42,727 nucleotides of DNA from Nocardia wallacei (GCF_029868745.1 NZ_JARWOP010000053.1:1-42727), one strand, 5' to 3'. Shown: positions 7,963 through 17,711, numbered from the stretch's first letter. The notes: generated by a model from the sequence alone, not told the origin. Numbers and translations are program-made.

Positions 7963-8454
7963 TCAGCGATTCGCGATCCAGGTATTGGTGAAGTCGGTCT
8001 CCGCGGCGAGCAGCTCCAGCAACTTCTCGGCGACCACGGCCTCGATCTTCTTGCCGAACAACGGGATACCGACCTCGACCGAACCCTGGATGACCGCCTG
8101 CGACGCCTCACCGACCGCGCTGAGGGTCACGGTGCCGCGCACCTGCGCGGGCGCGTCCTGCACCTGCGCGGTGAAGGTACCCGCGAAACCGGAATAGCTC
8201 TCGGTGCGCGGAATGATCAGATCGCCGGGGCGGACCGAGGTGATGGCGCTGGGCAACTCGGCGGCCGGAATGGACTGCACCATCTCGACGTGCAGCTGTT
8301 CCTGGTCGATCGAGGCCTGGAACGAGTCCAGGCGCGCGTTGGGTCCGCCGACCTCCTCGATCCGGTCTTTCCAATACTGTTCGTCTGCGAACGCGGCACG
8401 GATCGCCTCGGCCGGATGCGCGTACTGAGCCGTATACGCCAGGGGTGTCGCCAT
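7963..8454 (-). CDS. DUF2505 (START/polyketide-cyclase-like) protein, copy 1
   Basis: A 163-aa DUF2505 protein ([28 protein letters not shown]), paralogous to the next gene. M. tuberculosis has a single DUF2505 gene next to murB, so this pair looks like a local duplication. The C-terminal helix ([21 protein letters not shown]) closes the predicted lipid-binding cup. The ATG at 8454 has TAGCGT on the minus strand (8463-8468) 8 bases upstream, a leaderless start. That -10 overlaps the murB -10 by 2 bp. Its ligand and role are unknown. Confidence 0.85.
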   Translation of the reverse strand: MATPLAYTAQYAHPAEAIRAAFADEQYWKDRIEEVGGPNARLDSFQASIDQEQLHVEMVQSIPAAELPSAITSVRPGDLIIPRTESYSGFAGTFTAQVQDAPAQVRGTVTLSAVGEASQAVIQGSVEVGIPLFGKKIEAVVAEKLLELLAAETDFTNTWIANR

Positions 8455-8462
8455 GGTCGAAC

Positions 8463-8472
8463 ACGCTACCGT
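8463..8472. promoter_or_regulatory. Overlapping divergent -10 boxes (DUF2505 / murB)
   Basis: TAGCGT on the minus strand (8463-8468) and TACCGT on the plus strand (8467-8472) each sit 8 bases from their start codon (8454 minus, 8481 plus). Only 26 bp separate the two coding regions. Two leaderless transcripts would start from interlocked promoters, so one polymerase should exclude the other. Confidence 0.55.
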
Positions 8473-8480
8473 CTTTCGCT

Positions 8481-9587
8481 GTGCGTACATCGAGAGTGGT
8501 GCCGATCCACAAAGCGCGGGAGCTGCTGGCCGCGACCGGTGCGCGGGTGCGTGATTCGGTTCCGCTGGCGGAGCTGACCACACTGCGCGTCGGCGGCGCG
8601 GCGACGGTGGCCGACTGCGCCGACACCGAGGCCCTCGTCGCGACCGTACGCACCCTGGACGACGCCGGAATTCCCCTGTTGCTGCTGGCCGGCGGCTCGA
8701 ATCTGCTGATCTCCGACGACGGGTTCCCCGGCGTCGTCGTGCGGGTCGCGACCGAGCGCGTCGAGATCGGCGCGGACCGGGTCGTCGCGGCGGCGGGCGC
8801 GAACTGGGACGCCGTGGTGGCGGCGACGGTCACCGCCGGGTTCGGCGGCCTGGAGTGCCTGTCGGGCATTCCGGGTTCGGCGGGCGCGACGCCGGTGCAG
8901 AACGTGGGCGCCTACGGCGTCGAGGTCGAGCATCTGCTGTGCCGGGTGCGGCTGCTGGACCGCGAGACCGGCGCGATCCGCTGGGCCACGCCGGACGAAC
9001 TCGGCTTCGGCTACCGCACCTCGGTCCTCAAGCACAGCGACCGGGCCGTGGTGCTCGAGGTCGAGTACGCCCTCGACCCCACCGGAGCCAGCGCGCCGCT
9101 GCGCTACGGGGAGCTGGCCCGGGCCCTCGACGCCGAGGAGGGACAGACCCGCCCGGCGGCGCAGGTGCGCGCGGCGGTGCTGCGGCTGCGCGGCGGCAAG
9201 GGCATGGTGCTCGACGCCGTCGACCACGACACCTGGAGTGCCGGTTCGTTCTTCACCAATCCGGTGGTCCCGCACGACTCGGTGGAACAGGTGCGCGCCG
9301 CGATCACGAGTCTGCTCGGCGATGTGACAATCCCCACCTATCCGGCCGTGGACGGAGTCAAGTTCTCGGCGGGCTGGCTGATCGAGCGGGCCGGTTTCGC
9401 GAAGGGCTATCCCGGCCCGGAGTCACCGGCGCGGCTGTCCACCAAACACACACTGGCACTGACCAACCGCGGTGCCGCGACGGCCGCCGACCTGGTCGCG
9501 CTGGCCCGCACGGTCCGCGACGGGGTCGAGGACCGGTTCGGCATCCGGCTCGAGCCCGAACCGGTGACCGTGGGGATCGGCCTCTAG
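8481..9587 (+). CDS. murB: UDP-N-acetylenolpyruvoylglucosamine reductase
   Basis: A 368-aa type I MurB. The N-terminal FAD-binding motif is [28 protein letters not shown] follows, then GYRTS, and the catalytic-serine region [10 protein letters not shown]. MurB reduces UDP-GlcNAc-enolpyruvate to UDP-MurNAc with NADPH, the second committed step of peptidoglycan synthesis in the cytoplasm. The GTG at 8481 is favoured by TACCGT 8 bases upstream (leaderless). An earlier in-frame GTG at 8445 would run into the divergent gene. The downstream L,D-transpeptidase places two peptidoglycan functions together, as in M. tuberculosis Rv0482-Rv0483. Confidence 0.95.
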   Translation: MRTSRVVPIHKARELLAATGARVRDSVPLAELTTLRVGGAATVADCADTEALVATVRTLDDAGIPLLLLAGGSNLLISDDGFPGVVVRVATERVEIGADRVVAAAGANWDAVVAATVTAGFGGLECLSGIPGSAGATPVQNVGAYGVEVEHLLCRVRLLDRETGAIRWATPDELGFGYRTSVLKHSDRAVVLEVEYALDPTGASAPLRYGELARALDAEEGQTRPAAQVRAAVLRLRGGKGMVLDAVDHDTWSAGSFFTNPVVPHDSVEQVRAAITSLLGDVTIPTYPAVDGVKFSAGWLIERAGFAKGYPGPESPARLSTKHTLALTNRGAATAADLVALARTVRDGVEDRFGIRLEPEPVTVGIGL

Positions 9588-9643
9588 GGGTTGTCGGGGC
9601 GACACGCGCGGAGCTGTTCGGTCTTCGCGGTAGATTCGAGGAA

Positions 9644-10888
9644 GTGAGCAGTCGAGGAGTTTCCAGCCGTCGCGCCGTGCTGATCGGAATGGCTCAGCTG
9701 GCGGGCGCCGCGCTGGTCGCCGGGTGTTCGAACGGCGGCGGCGACAATGCGGCGCCGAAGGAGAAGGCGCCGGTCGCGAAGGTCACCTTCCAGCCCGGCG
9801 CGGACAGCACCGACGTCAATCCGGTGTCGCCGGTGTCGGTGTCGGTGTCGTCCGGCCGCATCGATCAGGTCGCCCTGAGCAACGCCGCGGGCAAACAGGT
9901 CGCGGGCGCCCTGGCCCCGGACGGCAGCAGCTTCAAGATCACCGAGCCGCTCGGCTACGACGTGACCTACACCTGGTCCGGCACGGCGATCGGCACCGAT
10001 GGCAAGCCCGTCCGGATCGACGGCAAATTCACCACCGTCGCCCCGAACCAGACCGTGCCCGCCACCATCAACATCGGTGACGGTCAGGAGGTCGGCATCG
10101 CGGCGCCGATCATTCTCCAGTTCAAGAGCCACGTCACGAACAAGGCCGCGGTGGAGAAGGCGCTCACCGTCACCACCACCCCGGAGACCGAGGGCGGCTG
10201 GGCCTGGCTGCCGGACGACAACGGCGGCTCCCGCGCGCACTGGCGCCCGCGCGAGTACTGGGCGCCCGGCACGGATGTGAAGTTCACCGGCAAGCTCTAC
10301 GGACTCGAACTCGGCGAGGGCGCTTACGGTTACGGCGACCTCAGCTCGGAGTTCAAGATCGGCCGCAGTCAGATCGTGAAGGGCTACGCACCCAGCCACC
10401 GCGTGCAGGTGATCCGCGACGGGCAGACGGTCTTCGACTTCCCGTGCAGTTACGGCGAGGGCAACGAGGCGCGCAACGTGACCCGCTCGGGCGTCCACGT
10501 GGTGACCGAGAAGTACGAGGACTTCATGATGTCGAATCCGCCGTTCTACACCAACGTTCGCGAGCGCTGGGCCGTACGCATCTCCAACAACGGCGAATTC
10601 ATCCACGCCAACCCGGAATCGGCTGGGGCGCAGGGCAATACGAACGTCACCAACGGCTGCATCAACCTGAGCACCTCCGACGCGCAGGCCTTCTTCCCGA
10701 CCGCGATGTACGGCGACCCGGTAGAGGTCACCGGCACCTCGATCGCCCTGTCCGCCGCCGACGGCGATCTCTACGACTGGACCATCGACTGGGATACCTG
10801 GAAGACCATGTCCGCCTTGCACGGTGAGCCGTCCGCGGTCGTCTCCGCGACGCCGGTGCCCCCGGGTCCGGTGCGCAGCGGGAACTGA
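9644..10888 (+). CDS. lprQ: L,D-transpeptidase lipoprotein (LprQ/LdtMt5 type)
   Basis: A 414-aa exported L,D-transpeptidase making 3-3 crosslinks in peptidoglycan. Residues 8-28 form a lipoprotein signal with lipobox LVAGC (Cys28), preceded by SSRRAVL, which also fits a Tat motif. Two Ig-like domains (about 40-270) precede the YkuD domain, with His321 in HANPES and catalytic Cys339 in [10 protein letters not shown]. The usual His of S/T-H-G-C is Asn here. A Trp-rich C-terminal extension ends Pro-rich. The GTG at 9644 has TAGATT (9631-9636) 7 bases upstream, a leaderless start. The synteny is that of Rv0483. Confidence 0.92.
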   Translation: MSSRGVSSRRAVLIGMAQLAGAALVAGCSNGGGDNAAPKEKAPVAKVTFQPGADSTDVNPVSPVSVSVSSGRIDQVALSNAAGKQVAGALAPDGSSFKITEPLGYDVTYTWSGTAIGTDGKPVRIDGKFTTVAPNQTVPATINIGDGQEVGIAAPIILQFKSHVTNKAAVEKALTVTTTPETEGGWAWLPDDNGGSRAHWRPREYWAPGTDVKFTGKLYGLELGEGAYGYGDLSSEFKIGRSQIVKGYAPSHRVQVIRDGQTVFDFPCSYGEGNEARNVTRSGVHVVTEKYEDFMMSNPPFYTNVRERWAVRISNNGEFIHANPESAGAQGNTNVTNGCINLSTSDAQAFFPTAMYGDPVEVTGTSIALSAADGDLYDWTIDWDTWKTMSALHGEPSAVVSATPVPPGPVRSGN

Positions 10889-10898
10889 CGCGGGAGCG

Positions 10899-11633
10899 TC
10901 AGCCGCGGCGGGCGAACCGGCCGGCGTCGGCTTGGTCGCGCGGCTTGACGACGATCGTGTCCAGGTTGACGTGCGGCGGGCGGCCGGCGACGAAACCGAT
11001 GATCTCGGCGATGTCCTGGGCGACGAGCGGATCGATGCCCTCGTAGACCTTGGCGGCCCGCTCGCCGTCACCGCCGAAGCGGACCAGCGAGAACTCGGTT
11101 TCGACTGCGCCCGGGGCGATTTCGGTCAATCGCACCGGCTGCCCCAGCAACTCGCCGCGCAGCGTCCGGTGCAGCACGGCCTGCGCGTGCTTGGCGGAGG
11201 TGTAGCCGGAACCGTTGTCGTAGGCGGTGAACGCGGCCACCGAGGTGACGGTGACGATCAGGCCGTCACCGGAGGCGATCAGCTTGGGCAGCAGCGCCTT
11301 GGTGATCCGCAGCGTGCCGAGCACGTTGGTCTCCCACATCCAGCGCCAGTCGTCCAGGTCGGCCTCGGCGACCGGCGCCAGGCCCTTGGCGCCACCGGCA
11401 TTGTTGACCAGGACGTCCACCCGCTCGACCGCTTCGGTGAACGCCCGCACCGACGCCTCGTCGGTCACGTCCAGCGGCAGCGCCGTGCCGCCGATCTCCT
11501 CGGCCAGTCGCTGCAACCGGTCCACCCGGCGGGCGCCGACGTACACGTGGTAGCCCTGTCCGGCCAGCTCACGCGCGGTGGCCTCCCCGATTCCGGAACT
11601 GGCTCCGGTGACGACAGCGGTGCGGTTGCTCAT
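10899..11633 (-). CDS. Short-chain dehydrogenase/reductase
   Basis: A 244-aa classical [11 protein letters not shown] near residue 9 binds the cofactor. NNAG follows, and the catalytic set is the Ser in TVTSVAAF with YTSAK (Y-x-x-x-K). The NARR-like basic residues after strand 2 (VGARRVDR) suggest NADP(H) preference. The substrate is unknown; the homologue is Rv0484c. The ATG at 11633 has TATGCT on the minus strand (11641-11646) 7 bases upstream, indicating a leaderless transcript. An ATG four codons earlier is less likely for that reason. It is convergent with lprQ (10-bp gap) and divergent from the hydrolase at 11717. Confidence 0.9.
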   Translation of the reverse strand: MSNRTAVVTGASSGIGEATARELAGQGYHVYVGARRVDRLQRLAEEIGGTALPLDVTDEASVRAFTEAVERVDVLVNNAGGAKGLAPVAEADLDDWRWMWETNVLGTLRITKALLPKLIASGDGLIVTVTSVAAFTAYDNGSGYTSAKHAQAVLHRTLRGELLGQPVRLTEIAPGAVETEFSLVRFGGDGERAAKVYEGIDPLVAQDIAEIIGFVAGRPPHVNLDTIVVKPRDQADAGRFARRG

Positions 11634-11716
11634 GGCCCCGAGCATATGTGCCGCCGATTCACTCGACGATTCGTGGTGGACGCCGGTCCATAATGCGGCG
11701 GCGCTAGCCTGGCGGC

Positions 11717-12541
11717 ATGGCGATTCGGGACGTAGTCAGCGCGGACGGCACCACCATCGTGTATCGGGTGACCGGTCCGGCCGACGGCAGGCCGCTGGTG
11801 TTGCTGCACGGCTGGGCCGGGAACCTGCGGTGCTGGGGGCGTGCCGCAGAGTTGCTGGCCGAGCGGTTCCGCGTGATCGCCGTCGATCTGCGCGGGCACG
11901 GCTACTCCGACGCGCCGGAGGCGGGCTACGACAACCCGAAGAACTGGGCGGCCGACGTCGCGGCCGTGCTGGCGGGGGAGTCGGTCGAGTCCGGCGCGGT
12001 GCTGCTCGGCTGGTCCTACGGTGGCATCGTGCTCAGCGATTACCTGACCGCCTATGGCACGGGCGCGATCGCGGGTGTTGTCTACACCGGCTCGCAGGCC
12101 GGCATCGGACGCGACGTGCCCGGCGCGACCCCCGGCCCGGCCATGCAGCAGGCCATTCCCGACGTCTTCGAGGAGAGCCCCGGCAAATCCATGCGCGGCT
12201 TCGCGGCGTTCGGCAACGCCAACACCGGCCCGGGCCGCGACAAGGGCGAACAGGCCCAACTCCTCTACGGCGGCAGCCTGGCCACACCGCCCCGAGTCCG
12301 CAAGGCCCTCTTCTACCGCACCACCGACAACACCGAAACCCTCCGCACCCTCGACGTCCCCGTCCTGGTCCTGCACGGCACCGCCGACCCCGTCGTCCCC
12401 CTCGACAACGGCCGCTACATCGCCACCACCGCCCCCGACACCCGCACCTCGTTCTGGGAAGACGCCCAACACGGCCTGTTCATCGAGAACCCCGCTCGCT
12501 TCGCCGCCGAGGTCACCGATTTCATCGACGGCTTGGGCTGA
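11717..12541 (+). CDS. Alpha/beta hydrolase (non-haem peroxidase/esterase-like)
   Basis: A 274-aa alpha/beta hydrolase: LLHGWAGN oxyanion segment, nucleophile elbow GWSYGG, acid in [11 protein letters not shown], and His in [11 protein letters not shown]. The compact form and GWSYGG resemble the esterases and cofactor-free haloperoxidase-like enzymes of actinomycetes, but a peroxidase role is not demonstrable. No signal peptide is seen. The ATG at 11717 is preceded by TAGCCT (11705-11710) with 6 bases between, a leaderless start. It is unrelated in detail to the tandem hydrolases at 471 and 1771. Confidence 0.88.
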   Translation: MAIRDVVSADGTTIVYRVTGPADGRPLVLLHGWAGNLRCWGRAAELLAERFRVIAVDLRGHGYSDAPEAGYDNPKNWAADVAAVLAGESVESGAVLLGWSYGGIVLSDYLTAYGTGAIAGVVYTGSQAGIGRDVPGATPGPAMQQAIPDVFEESPGKSMRGFAAFGNANTGPGRDKGEQAQLLYGGSLATPPRVRKALFYRTTDNTETLRTLDVPVLVLHGTADPVVPLDNGRYIATTAPDTRTSFWEDAQHGLFIENPARFAAEVTDFIDGLG

Positions 12542-13347
12542 TCCGGGGCGTCCGGCCATCGAGTCATCTTCGCCGGACAGGTAGCGGAATCCATCCCAGG
12601 CTTGGGCCGAGCGCCTGCCGTGTGGTGGCCGCGGCCATCCCGAGCTGGGCTCGTCACAATCCCCGTCCGGCGCTGTCCCGCTCTGCTGCCCTCCGGAGGC
12701 GTGTCCTCCGATTGCGTTCTGCCGCAAGAGGTGTCGGGCAAGGCGGCCGCAAGAGGTGTCGGGCAAGGCGGCCGCAAGAGGTGTCGGGCAAGGCGGCCGC
12801 AAGAGGTGTCGGGCAAGGCGGCCGCAAGAGGTGTCGGGCAAGGCGGCCGCAAGAGGTGTCGGGCAATGCTGCCGCAAGAGGTGTCGGGCAAGGCGGCCAC
12901 AGCAAGTACCGGGAAAGGCGGACACAACAAGTGGCGGGAAAGGCTGCCACAACAGGTGCTGGCGAAGGCTGCCATAACAGGTGTCGGGCAGGGGCCGCCA
13001 CAACAGGTGCCGGGGAAGGCTGGCCACAACGGGTATTGGGCAGGTTGACTGGCAAGGCGCGGGGCGTTCCCTACCTCGCCTGGCCCTCGTGGCGGACCGC
13101 CATTTCCTTTCCTTTCGCGATGGCGGGGAGTGGCGGGGAACCGCTGGGATCGAACCGGGGCGCGCACCGCTGCGTGTGGTCGAGTGTGATCGAACGCATA
13201 GGTCGGTGGGGCGTGACCGCTTTGCCCGGAAATCGCCGGGCAGCGGCTGGGCAACGGCTCGTCCGGGTGGCGAATTGCCTTGTGACGGCAATCACTTGGT
13301 GGCGGAGGTCGCGACGGCCGTCGGTACCGGGCGTGCACACTGGAGGC
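12542..13347. other. Long non-coding gap upstream of mshA
   Basis: No gene can be supported in this 806-bp stretch. All six frames are open over long distances only because a 25-bp repeat (12721-13047) lacks stop codons in every frame; none of the translations shows a recognisable protein. The segment 13050-13347 is unique sequence and presumably carries the mshA promoter. Confidence 0.6.
12721..13047. repeat. 25-bp minisatellite, about 13 units
   Basis: Units begin at 12721, 12746, 12771, 12796, 12821, 12846, 12871, 12896, 12921, 12946, 12971, 12997 and 13023. The first seven are nearly identical (GCCGCAAGAGGTGTCGGGCA + AGGCG; the sixth ends ATGCT). The later ones diverge stepwise to a GCCACAACAGGTGCCGGGAA + AGGCT type, and the last spacings are 26. 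Because 25 is not a multiple of 3, no frame stays in phase with the repeat, which argues against coding. There are no unique spacers, so it is not a CRISPR array. The graded decay suggests recent amplification at the 5' end of the array. Confidence 0.92.
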
Positions 13348-14700
13348 GTGAGTCAACGCACGGACCTACGGCCGCATCGGATAGCCGTGCTGTCGGTGCA
13401 CACCTCCCCGCTGGCGCAGCCGGGCACCGGAGACGCGGGAGGCATGAACGTCTACGTGCTGCAGACCGCGATTCAGCTCGCCCGCCGCGGCGTCGAGGTG
13501 GAGATCTTCACCCGCGCCACCTCCTCCAACGACGAACCGGTGGTCGAGGCCGCGCCCGGTGTGCTGGTGCGCAATGTGGTGGCGGGCCCCTTCGAAGGCC
13601 TGGACAAGCACGACCTGCCCACCCAGCTGTGCCCGTTCGCCGCCGAGGTGCTGCGGCAGGAGGCTCGCCATCTGCCCGGCCACTACGACCTGATCCACTC
13701 GCACTATTGGCTGTCCGGCCAGGTCGGCTGGCTGGCCCGGGACCGCTGGCGGGTGCCGCTGGTCCACACCGCGCACACGCTCGCCGCCGTCAAGAACGCC
13801 CACCTCGCCGCCGGTGACACCCCGGAGCCGCCCGCACGTGAGATCGGCGAGAAGCAGATCGTCGCCGAGGCCGACCGCCTGGTGGCCAACACCGGCGAGG
13901 AGGCGCGCCAGCTGGTCGAGCTGTACGGCGCCGAGCCGGAGCGGATCGATGTGGTGCTCCCGGGCGCCGACCTCACCCGCTACCACCCCGGTGATCAGGC
14001 GGCCGCCCGCGCCGAACTCGGCCTGGACCCGCACGAGCAGATCGTGGCCTTCGTCGGCCGGATCCAGCCGTTGAAGGCCCCCGACGTGCTCGTGCATGCC
14101 GCCGCGCAGGTCTTGCGTGGCCAGCCGGACCGCGCATTGCGGGTGCTGATCGTCGGCGGCCCGTCCGGCACCGGACTGGATCGCCCCGACGCTCTGATCG
14201 AACTGGCCGCCGAACTCGGCATCGCCGATCGCGTCACCTTCCTGCCGCCACAGCCGCCGGACCGTCTCGTGCAGGTGTACCGCGCCGCGGATCTGGTGGC
14301 CGTGCCCAGCTACAACGAGTCGTTCGGCCTGGTCGCCATCGAGGCCCAGGCCAGCGGCACACCGGTATTGGCCGCGCACGTGGGCGGCCTGGGCACCGCC
14401 GTGCGCGACGGCGTTTCGGGCCTGCTGGTCCCGAGCCACCGCACCGACGACTGGGCCGCCGCGCTGCGCTCGCTGCTCGATGACCCCGCCGGCCTGCGCC
14501 GGATGGGCGCCGCCGCGGTCGGGCACTCCGCCAATTTCTCCTGGGAGCACACGGCCGAGGGCCTGCTCGACAGCTACACGCAAACGCTCTCCGGATATCG
14601 GGGAATGCGTTCGCGATTGGCGGGTACGTTGCAGGCAGAGAGCAGTCAGGCCAGGTCGCGGGCGCTGTGGCGGCGCCGGATGGGAGTGGTTCGCCGGTGA
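13348..14700 (+). CDS. mshA: D-inositol-3-phosphate glycosyltransferase (mycothiol synthesis)
   Basis: A 450-aa GT4 glycosyltransferase. MshA joins UDP-GlcNAc to inositol-3-phosphate, the first step of mycothiol synthesis. Landmarks are [20 protein letters not shown] at the N-terminus, the HSHYWLSG and [11 protein letters not shown] acceptor-site regions, [12 protein letters not shown], and the nucleotide-sugar E-x7-E motif in [15 protein letters not shown]. The length matches the family (about 430-480). The GTG at 13348 gives the expected N-terminus. GGAG lies too close to act as a normal ribosome-binding site, and CACACT 6 bases upstream may be a weak leaderless -10. It overlaps the next gene by 4 bp (GTGA). 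Confidence 0.95.
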   Translation: MSQRTDLRPHRIAVLSVHTSPLAQPGTGDAGGMNVYVLQTAIQLARRGVEVEIFTRATSSNDEPVVEAAPGVLVRNVVAGPFEGLDKHDLPTQLCPFAAEVLRQEARHLPGHYDLIHSHYWLSGQVGWLARDRWRVPLVHTAHTLAAVKNAHLAAGDTPEPPAREIGEKQIVAEADRLVANTGEEARQLVELYGAEPERIDVVLPGADLTRYHPGDQAAARAELGLDPHEQIVAFVGRIQPLKAPDVLVHAAAQVLRGQPDRALRVLIVGGPSGTGLDRPDALIELAAELGIADRVTFLPPQPPDRLVQVYRAADLVAVPSYNESFGLVAIEAQASGTPVLAAHVGGLGTAVRDGVSGLLVPSHRTDDWAAALRSLLDDPAGLRRMGAAAVGHSANFSWEHTAEGLLDSYTQTLSGYRGMRSRLAGTLQAESSQARSRALWRRRMGVVRR

Positions 14701-15203
14701 CCGAGCACGACTCGATCCGAGACACCGCCCAGCTGATCGAAGACACCCTGCGCGAACGCGAGGTGGACTACACCCGCGAGGGCGAGGACGTGTTCATCGT
14801 CGTCCTGCCCGGCGAGCGCAAGTTGAAGACCTCCGTGATGCTGACCGTCGGCAAGCACGGCGTGCGGGTGGAGTGCTTCGTCTGCCGCAAGCCCGACGAG
14901 AACTTCGAGGGCGTCTACAAATTCCTGCTCCGCCGCAACCGCCGCCTCTACGGCGTCGCCTACACCCTCGACCGCGTCGGCGATATCTACCTGGTCGGCC
15001 GCTTCGCCACTCACACCGTCACCGCCGACGAACTGGACCGCATCTTCGGCCAGATTCTCGAGGCGGTCGACGCCGACTTCAACGTCCTGCTGGAGCTGGG
15101 CTTCGCGGAATCCATTCGCCGCGAATGGAAATGGCGAGTTTCCCGCGGCGAATCCCTCAAGAACCTCCGCGCCTTCGAGCACCTGGTAGACGAAGACTCC
15201 TGA
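14697..15203 (+). CDS. YbjN domain protein
   Basis: A 168-aa YbjN-family protein (Rv0487-like), a fold related to type III secretion chaperones: [20 protein letters not shown], then [20 protein letters not shown], and a final helix with EFxxL-type residues. YbjN proteins are linked to stress responses, but no biochemical role is established. The GTG at 14697 overlaps the mshA stop, with GGGAG at 14682-14686 as ribosome-binding site. An upstream in-frame GTG at 14667 would add ten residues inside mshA. It is translationally coupled to mshA, as in mycobacteria. Confidence 0.88.
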   Translation: MTEHDSIRDTAQLIEDTLREREVDYTREGEDVFIVVLPGERKLKTSVMLTVGKHGVRVECFVCRKPDENFEGVYKFLLRRNRRLYGVAYTLDRVGDIYLVGRFATHTVTADELDRIFGQILEAVDADFNVLLELGFAESIRREWKWRVSRGESLKNLRAFEHLVDEDS

Positions 15204-15426
15204 TCGCGCCCGAACCGCGGGTCATGGGAGCCGTTTGCGTCGCCGTCCGGCCTGACCGGTCACAATCCGGCTCGAGACGGCAAATCTCGCCGCGTCACCG
15301 TGGATTGTGTCCGTTCAGGCCGGGTGCACAGATCCGCGTGGGGAAACCAGTGCGGCGAGGTGGCCTTCGAGCGGGCCGGCGGGTGAGAATTCGGGGGCCC
15401 GGTGGTTCGGCAGGAGGTGGCTCGGC

Positions 15427-16332
15427 ATGACTGTGCTGGCTCTCGATATCGGGGCGACGAAATTCGCGGCCGGGGTGGTGCACGCCGGGCGGCAGGTGCG
15501 GGAAGTGCGCCGGACCGAAGTGCCGCCGGAATCCGTGTGGGAAGCGTGCCGGACGCTGTTGCGGCAGGTCGCCGGGGATGCGCGGGTGACCGCGATCGGC
15601 ATCGGGTCGGCGGGTCCGGTGAACATACGCGCGGGAACCATTGCGCCGCTGAACATTCCGGAATGGCGAGCGGGGTTCCCCTTGGTCGCCCAGGTACAGG
15701 AGTTGTTCCCCGCGGCAGTGATCCGGCTCGCCGTCGACGGCGCATGCCTGGCGCTGGCCGAACACCACATCGGCGGTCTGCGCGGCGTCCGAGACGGCCT
15801 GGCGATGACGGTGTCGTCCGGGATCGGCGGCGGAATCATCATGGACGGCCGAGTCGCGGTGGGCCGCACCGGAAATGCCGGACACGTCGGCCACATCGTG
15901 GTGCCGGGTTCGACCGCGCCGTGCGGCTGCGGCGGGGTCGGGTGCGTGGAGGCGGTGGCGAGCGGCATGTCCTCGGCCCGGTGGGCCCGCGAGCAAGGCT
16001 GGACCGGTAACACCGGCGCCGAACTGGCGCGGGATGCCCGGGCCGGTCACCCGATCGCCCTGGCCGCCCTCGAACGCGCCGGAACCGCTCTGGGCCAAGC
16101 GATCTCATCGGCCGCCGCACTGCTCGACATCGACCGCGCGGTTATCGGCGGCGGCTTCGCCGAAGCGGGCGCGCCCCTCTGGGAACCGATGCGCGCCGCG
16201 ATCACCACCCACGCCCGGCTGGATTTCACCCGCGCCCTGCGCGTCGTGCCCTCTCGCATCACCAACGGAGCCACCCTGGCAGGCGCGGGCGTATTGGCCG
16301 CGGGCCACGCCACGGCCGACGAATACGACTGA
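15427..16332 (+). CDS. ROK family sugar kinase
   Basis: A 301-aa ROK protein with the phosphate-binding DIGATKFAAG at the N-terminus. SSGIGGGIIMDGR follows, then GHVGHIVV with the cysteine zinc cluster CGCGGVGCVEAVASG, and the C-terminal VIGGGFAEAG. The catalytic Asp is expected in LAVDGACLALAE. There is no N-terminal HTH domain, so it is a kinase rather than a NagC/XylR repressor. Glucose, ManNAc or a related sugar is plausible, but which one is not visible. The ATG at 15427 has AGGAGG at 15412-15417. It stands alone, and the 223-bp gap before it shows nothing recognisable. Confidence 0.87.
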   Translation: MTVLALDIGATKFAAGVVHAGRQVREVRRTEVPPESVWEACRTLLRQVAGDARVTAIGIGSAGPVNIRAGTIAPLNIPEWRAGFPLVAQVQELFPAAVIRLAVDGACLALAEHHIGGLRGVRDGLAMTVSSGIGGGIIMDGRVAVGRTGNAGHVGHIVVPGSTAPCGCGGVGCVEAVASGMSSARWAREQGWTGNTGAELARDARAGHPIALAALERAGTALGQAISSAAALLDIDRAVIGGGFAEAGAPLWEPMRAAITTHARLDFTRALRVVPSRITNGATLAGAGVLAAGHATADEYD

Positions 16333-16392
16333 GCGCTTTCGCCCGCTCCCAGCTCGCGCGATCCCCTCCGTGGCGCGAACCAGGACCGAAAT

Positions 16393-16608
16393 TCAGGCCG
16401 AACGAACGTGCGCCACCAGCGCGTTCGCATGCCCGTGCCCGAGCCCGTACGCACTCTTCAACCAGGCCACCAGCTCCATGTGCTTGGTCAGCTCCGAGCC
16501 TCGAATCAGCTCCAGCCACTCCTCGACGGGACGGCCGTACTTCTTCTCGATGGAAGGGAAGTAGGAGGCCGGGCCCTTGACGGTGGCCGACTGCGGTGTT
16601 GCGCTCAT
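16393..16608 (-). CDS. DUF4287 domain protein
   Basis: A 71-aa single-domain DUF4287 protein: GPASYFPSIEKKYGRPVEEW, then KHMELVAWLKSAYGLGHGHA. The repeated GLGHGHANALVAH motif is characteristic of the family. It is predicted to be small, helical and cytoplasmic, with no known function. The ATG at 16608 is the natural start. It lies convergent to the ROK gene and divergent from the small KOW-like gene. Confidence 0.82.
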   Translation of the reverse strand: MSATPQSATVKGPASYFPSIEKKYGRPVEEWLELIRGSELTKHMELVAWLKSAYGLGHGHANALVAHVRSA

Positions 16609-16728
16609 GCCCGATAGGACGACGCCGAGGCGAAGAACTCATCTGTGGTCCCGCACACATGCGGCGAGTCTCCGCCCACTACCGCGCGCCTGACCGGTTT
16701 GACCTGGTAGAAGCGCTATCGTCAACGA

Positions 16729-16905
16729 GTGGCAGCCGAATTCACGCCTGGCGATGTGGTTTTCGTGCCCAGCGGCCCTTTCCAGGGCGTCTGCGGTGTG
16801 GTCCGGGAGGTCGACCCCGGACGTGAGGAGCTACACCTCGACATTCCCGTCCGCGGCGGCCGCCACGGCGCCCTGGTTCGTTTCGACGAGGTCGAATGGA
16901 TCTAG
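16729..16905 (+). CDS. 58-aa KOW-like protein
   Basis: A short frame from the GTG at 16729 to the TAG at 16903-16905. It begins MAAEFTPGDVVFVPSGPFQG, continues with VCGVVREVDPGREELHLDI, and ends with RFDEVEWI. The pattern of basic/Gly turns between short beta strands (PGD-V-x-V-x-SGPFxG-x-x-G-x-V) matches the KOW/SH3-like barrel of NusG C-termini and ribosomal L24/L26-type proteins. TATCGT (16717-16722) 6 bases upstream makes a leaderless transcript likely. The clear promoter, intact frame and motif support a real gene. Its function is unknown; RNA, ribosome or RNA polymerase contact is an inference from the fold. Confidence 0.72.
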   Translation: MAAEFTPGDVVFVPSGPFQGVCGVVREVDPGREELHLDIPVRGGRHGALVRFDEVEWI

Positions 16906-16973
16906 CCGCGCGAGACCCGTGACCAGGCCCGCACCCCGCCGGACGCCCGCGGGGGCGGGTTAGCATAGCCCGC

Positions 16974-17711
16974 ATGACGTACACCCTCGTGCTGCTGCGC
17001 CACGGCGAAAGCGAATGGAACGCCCTGAACCTGTTCACCGGCTGGGTGGACGTTCGCCTGACCGACAAGGGCATGGCCGAGGGCAAGCGCGCGGGCGAAC
17101 TACTGGCCGAGCACGGGATCCTGCCCGACATCGTCTACACCTCCCTGCTCCGCCGCGCGATCAGCACCGCCAACCTCGCCCTGGACGCCGCCGACCGGCA
17201 CTGGATCCCGGTGGTCCGCGACTGGCGACTCAACGAGCGCCACTACGGCGCGCTGCAGGGCAAGAACAAGGCGCAGATCCGCGACCAGTACGGCGACGAG
17301 CAGTTCATGCTGTGGCGCCGCAGTTACGACACCCCGCCGCCGCCGATCGAGCCGGGCACCGAATACAGCCAGGACGGCGACGCCCGCTACGCCGGTACGG
17401 CCGTGCCGGAGACCGAGTGCCTGCAGGACGTCGTCGCCCGCATGGTCCCGTACTGGGAGTCGACCATCTCCAAGGAACTGGTGGCGGGCCGCACCGTTCT
17501 CGTTGCCGCGCATGGTAATTCGCTGCGCGCCCTGGTCAAGCACCTGGACGGCATCTCCGACGACGACATCGCGGGCCTCAACATCCCCACCGGCATCCCC
17601 CTGCGCTACGAACTCGACGAGAACCTCCGCCCCGTCGGCCCCAGCGAGTATCTCGACCCCGAGGCCGCCGCCGCGGGCGCCGCCGCAGTAGCGAATCAGG
17701 GCGGGAAGTAG
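16974..17711 (+). CDS. gpmA: 2,3-bisphosphoglycerate-dependent phosphoglycerate mutase
   Basis: A 245-aa dPGM. The phosphohistidine motif is LRHGESEWN (His10), followed by [21 protein letters not shown] and ERHYGALQG are further motifs, and the second His is in [17 protein letters not shown]. The enzyme interconverts 3- and 2-phosphoglycerate in glycolysis and gluconeogenesis. The ATG at 16974 has TAGCAT (16961-16966) 7 bases upstream, a leaderless start. In M. tuberculosis gpm1 is followed directly by senX3; here a 10.7-kb block intervenes. Confidence 0.96.
   Translation: MTYTLVLLRHGESEWNALNLFTGWVDVRLTDKGMAEGKRAGELLAEHGILPDIVYTSLLRRAISTANLALDAADRHWIPVVRDWRLNERHYGALQGKNKAQIRDQYGDEQFMLWRRSYDTPPPPIEPGTEYSQDGDARYAGTAVPETECLQDVVARMVPYWESTISKELVAGRTVLVAAHGNSLRALVKHLDGISDDDIAGLNIPTGIPLRYELDENLRPVGPSEYLDPEAAAAGAAAVANQGGK

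Noticed and set aside
12721..13047. Possible CRISPR array or repeat protein
   Set aside because: Units are contiguous with no unique spacers, and the 25-bp period breaks the reading frame in every unit; six open frames are a by-product of missing stop codons.
11578..14700. A 1040-codon open frame running through the hydrolase, the repeat and mshA
   Set aside because: Only the mshA part (from 13348) resembles a protein; the rest is the shadow frame of the hydrolase and the minisatellite.
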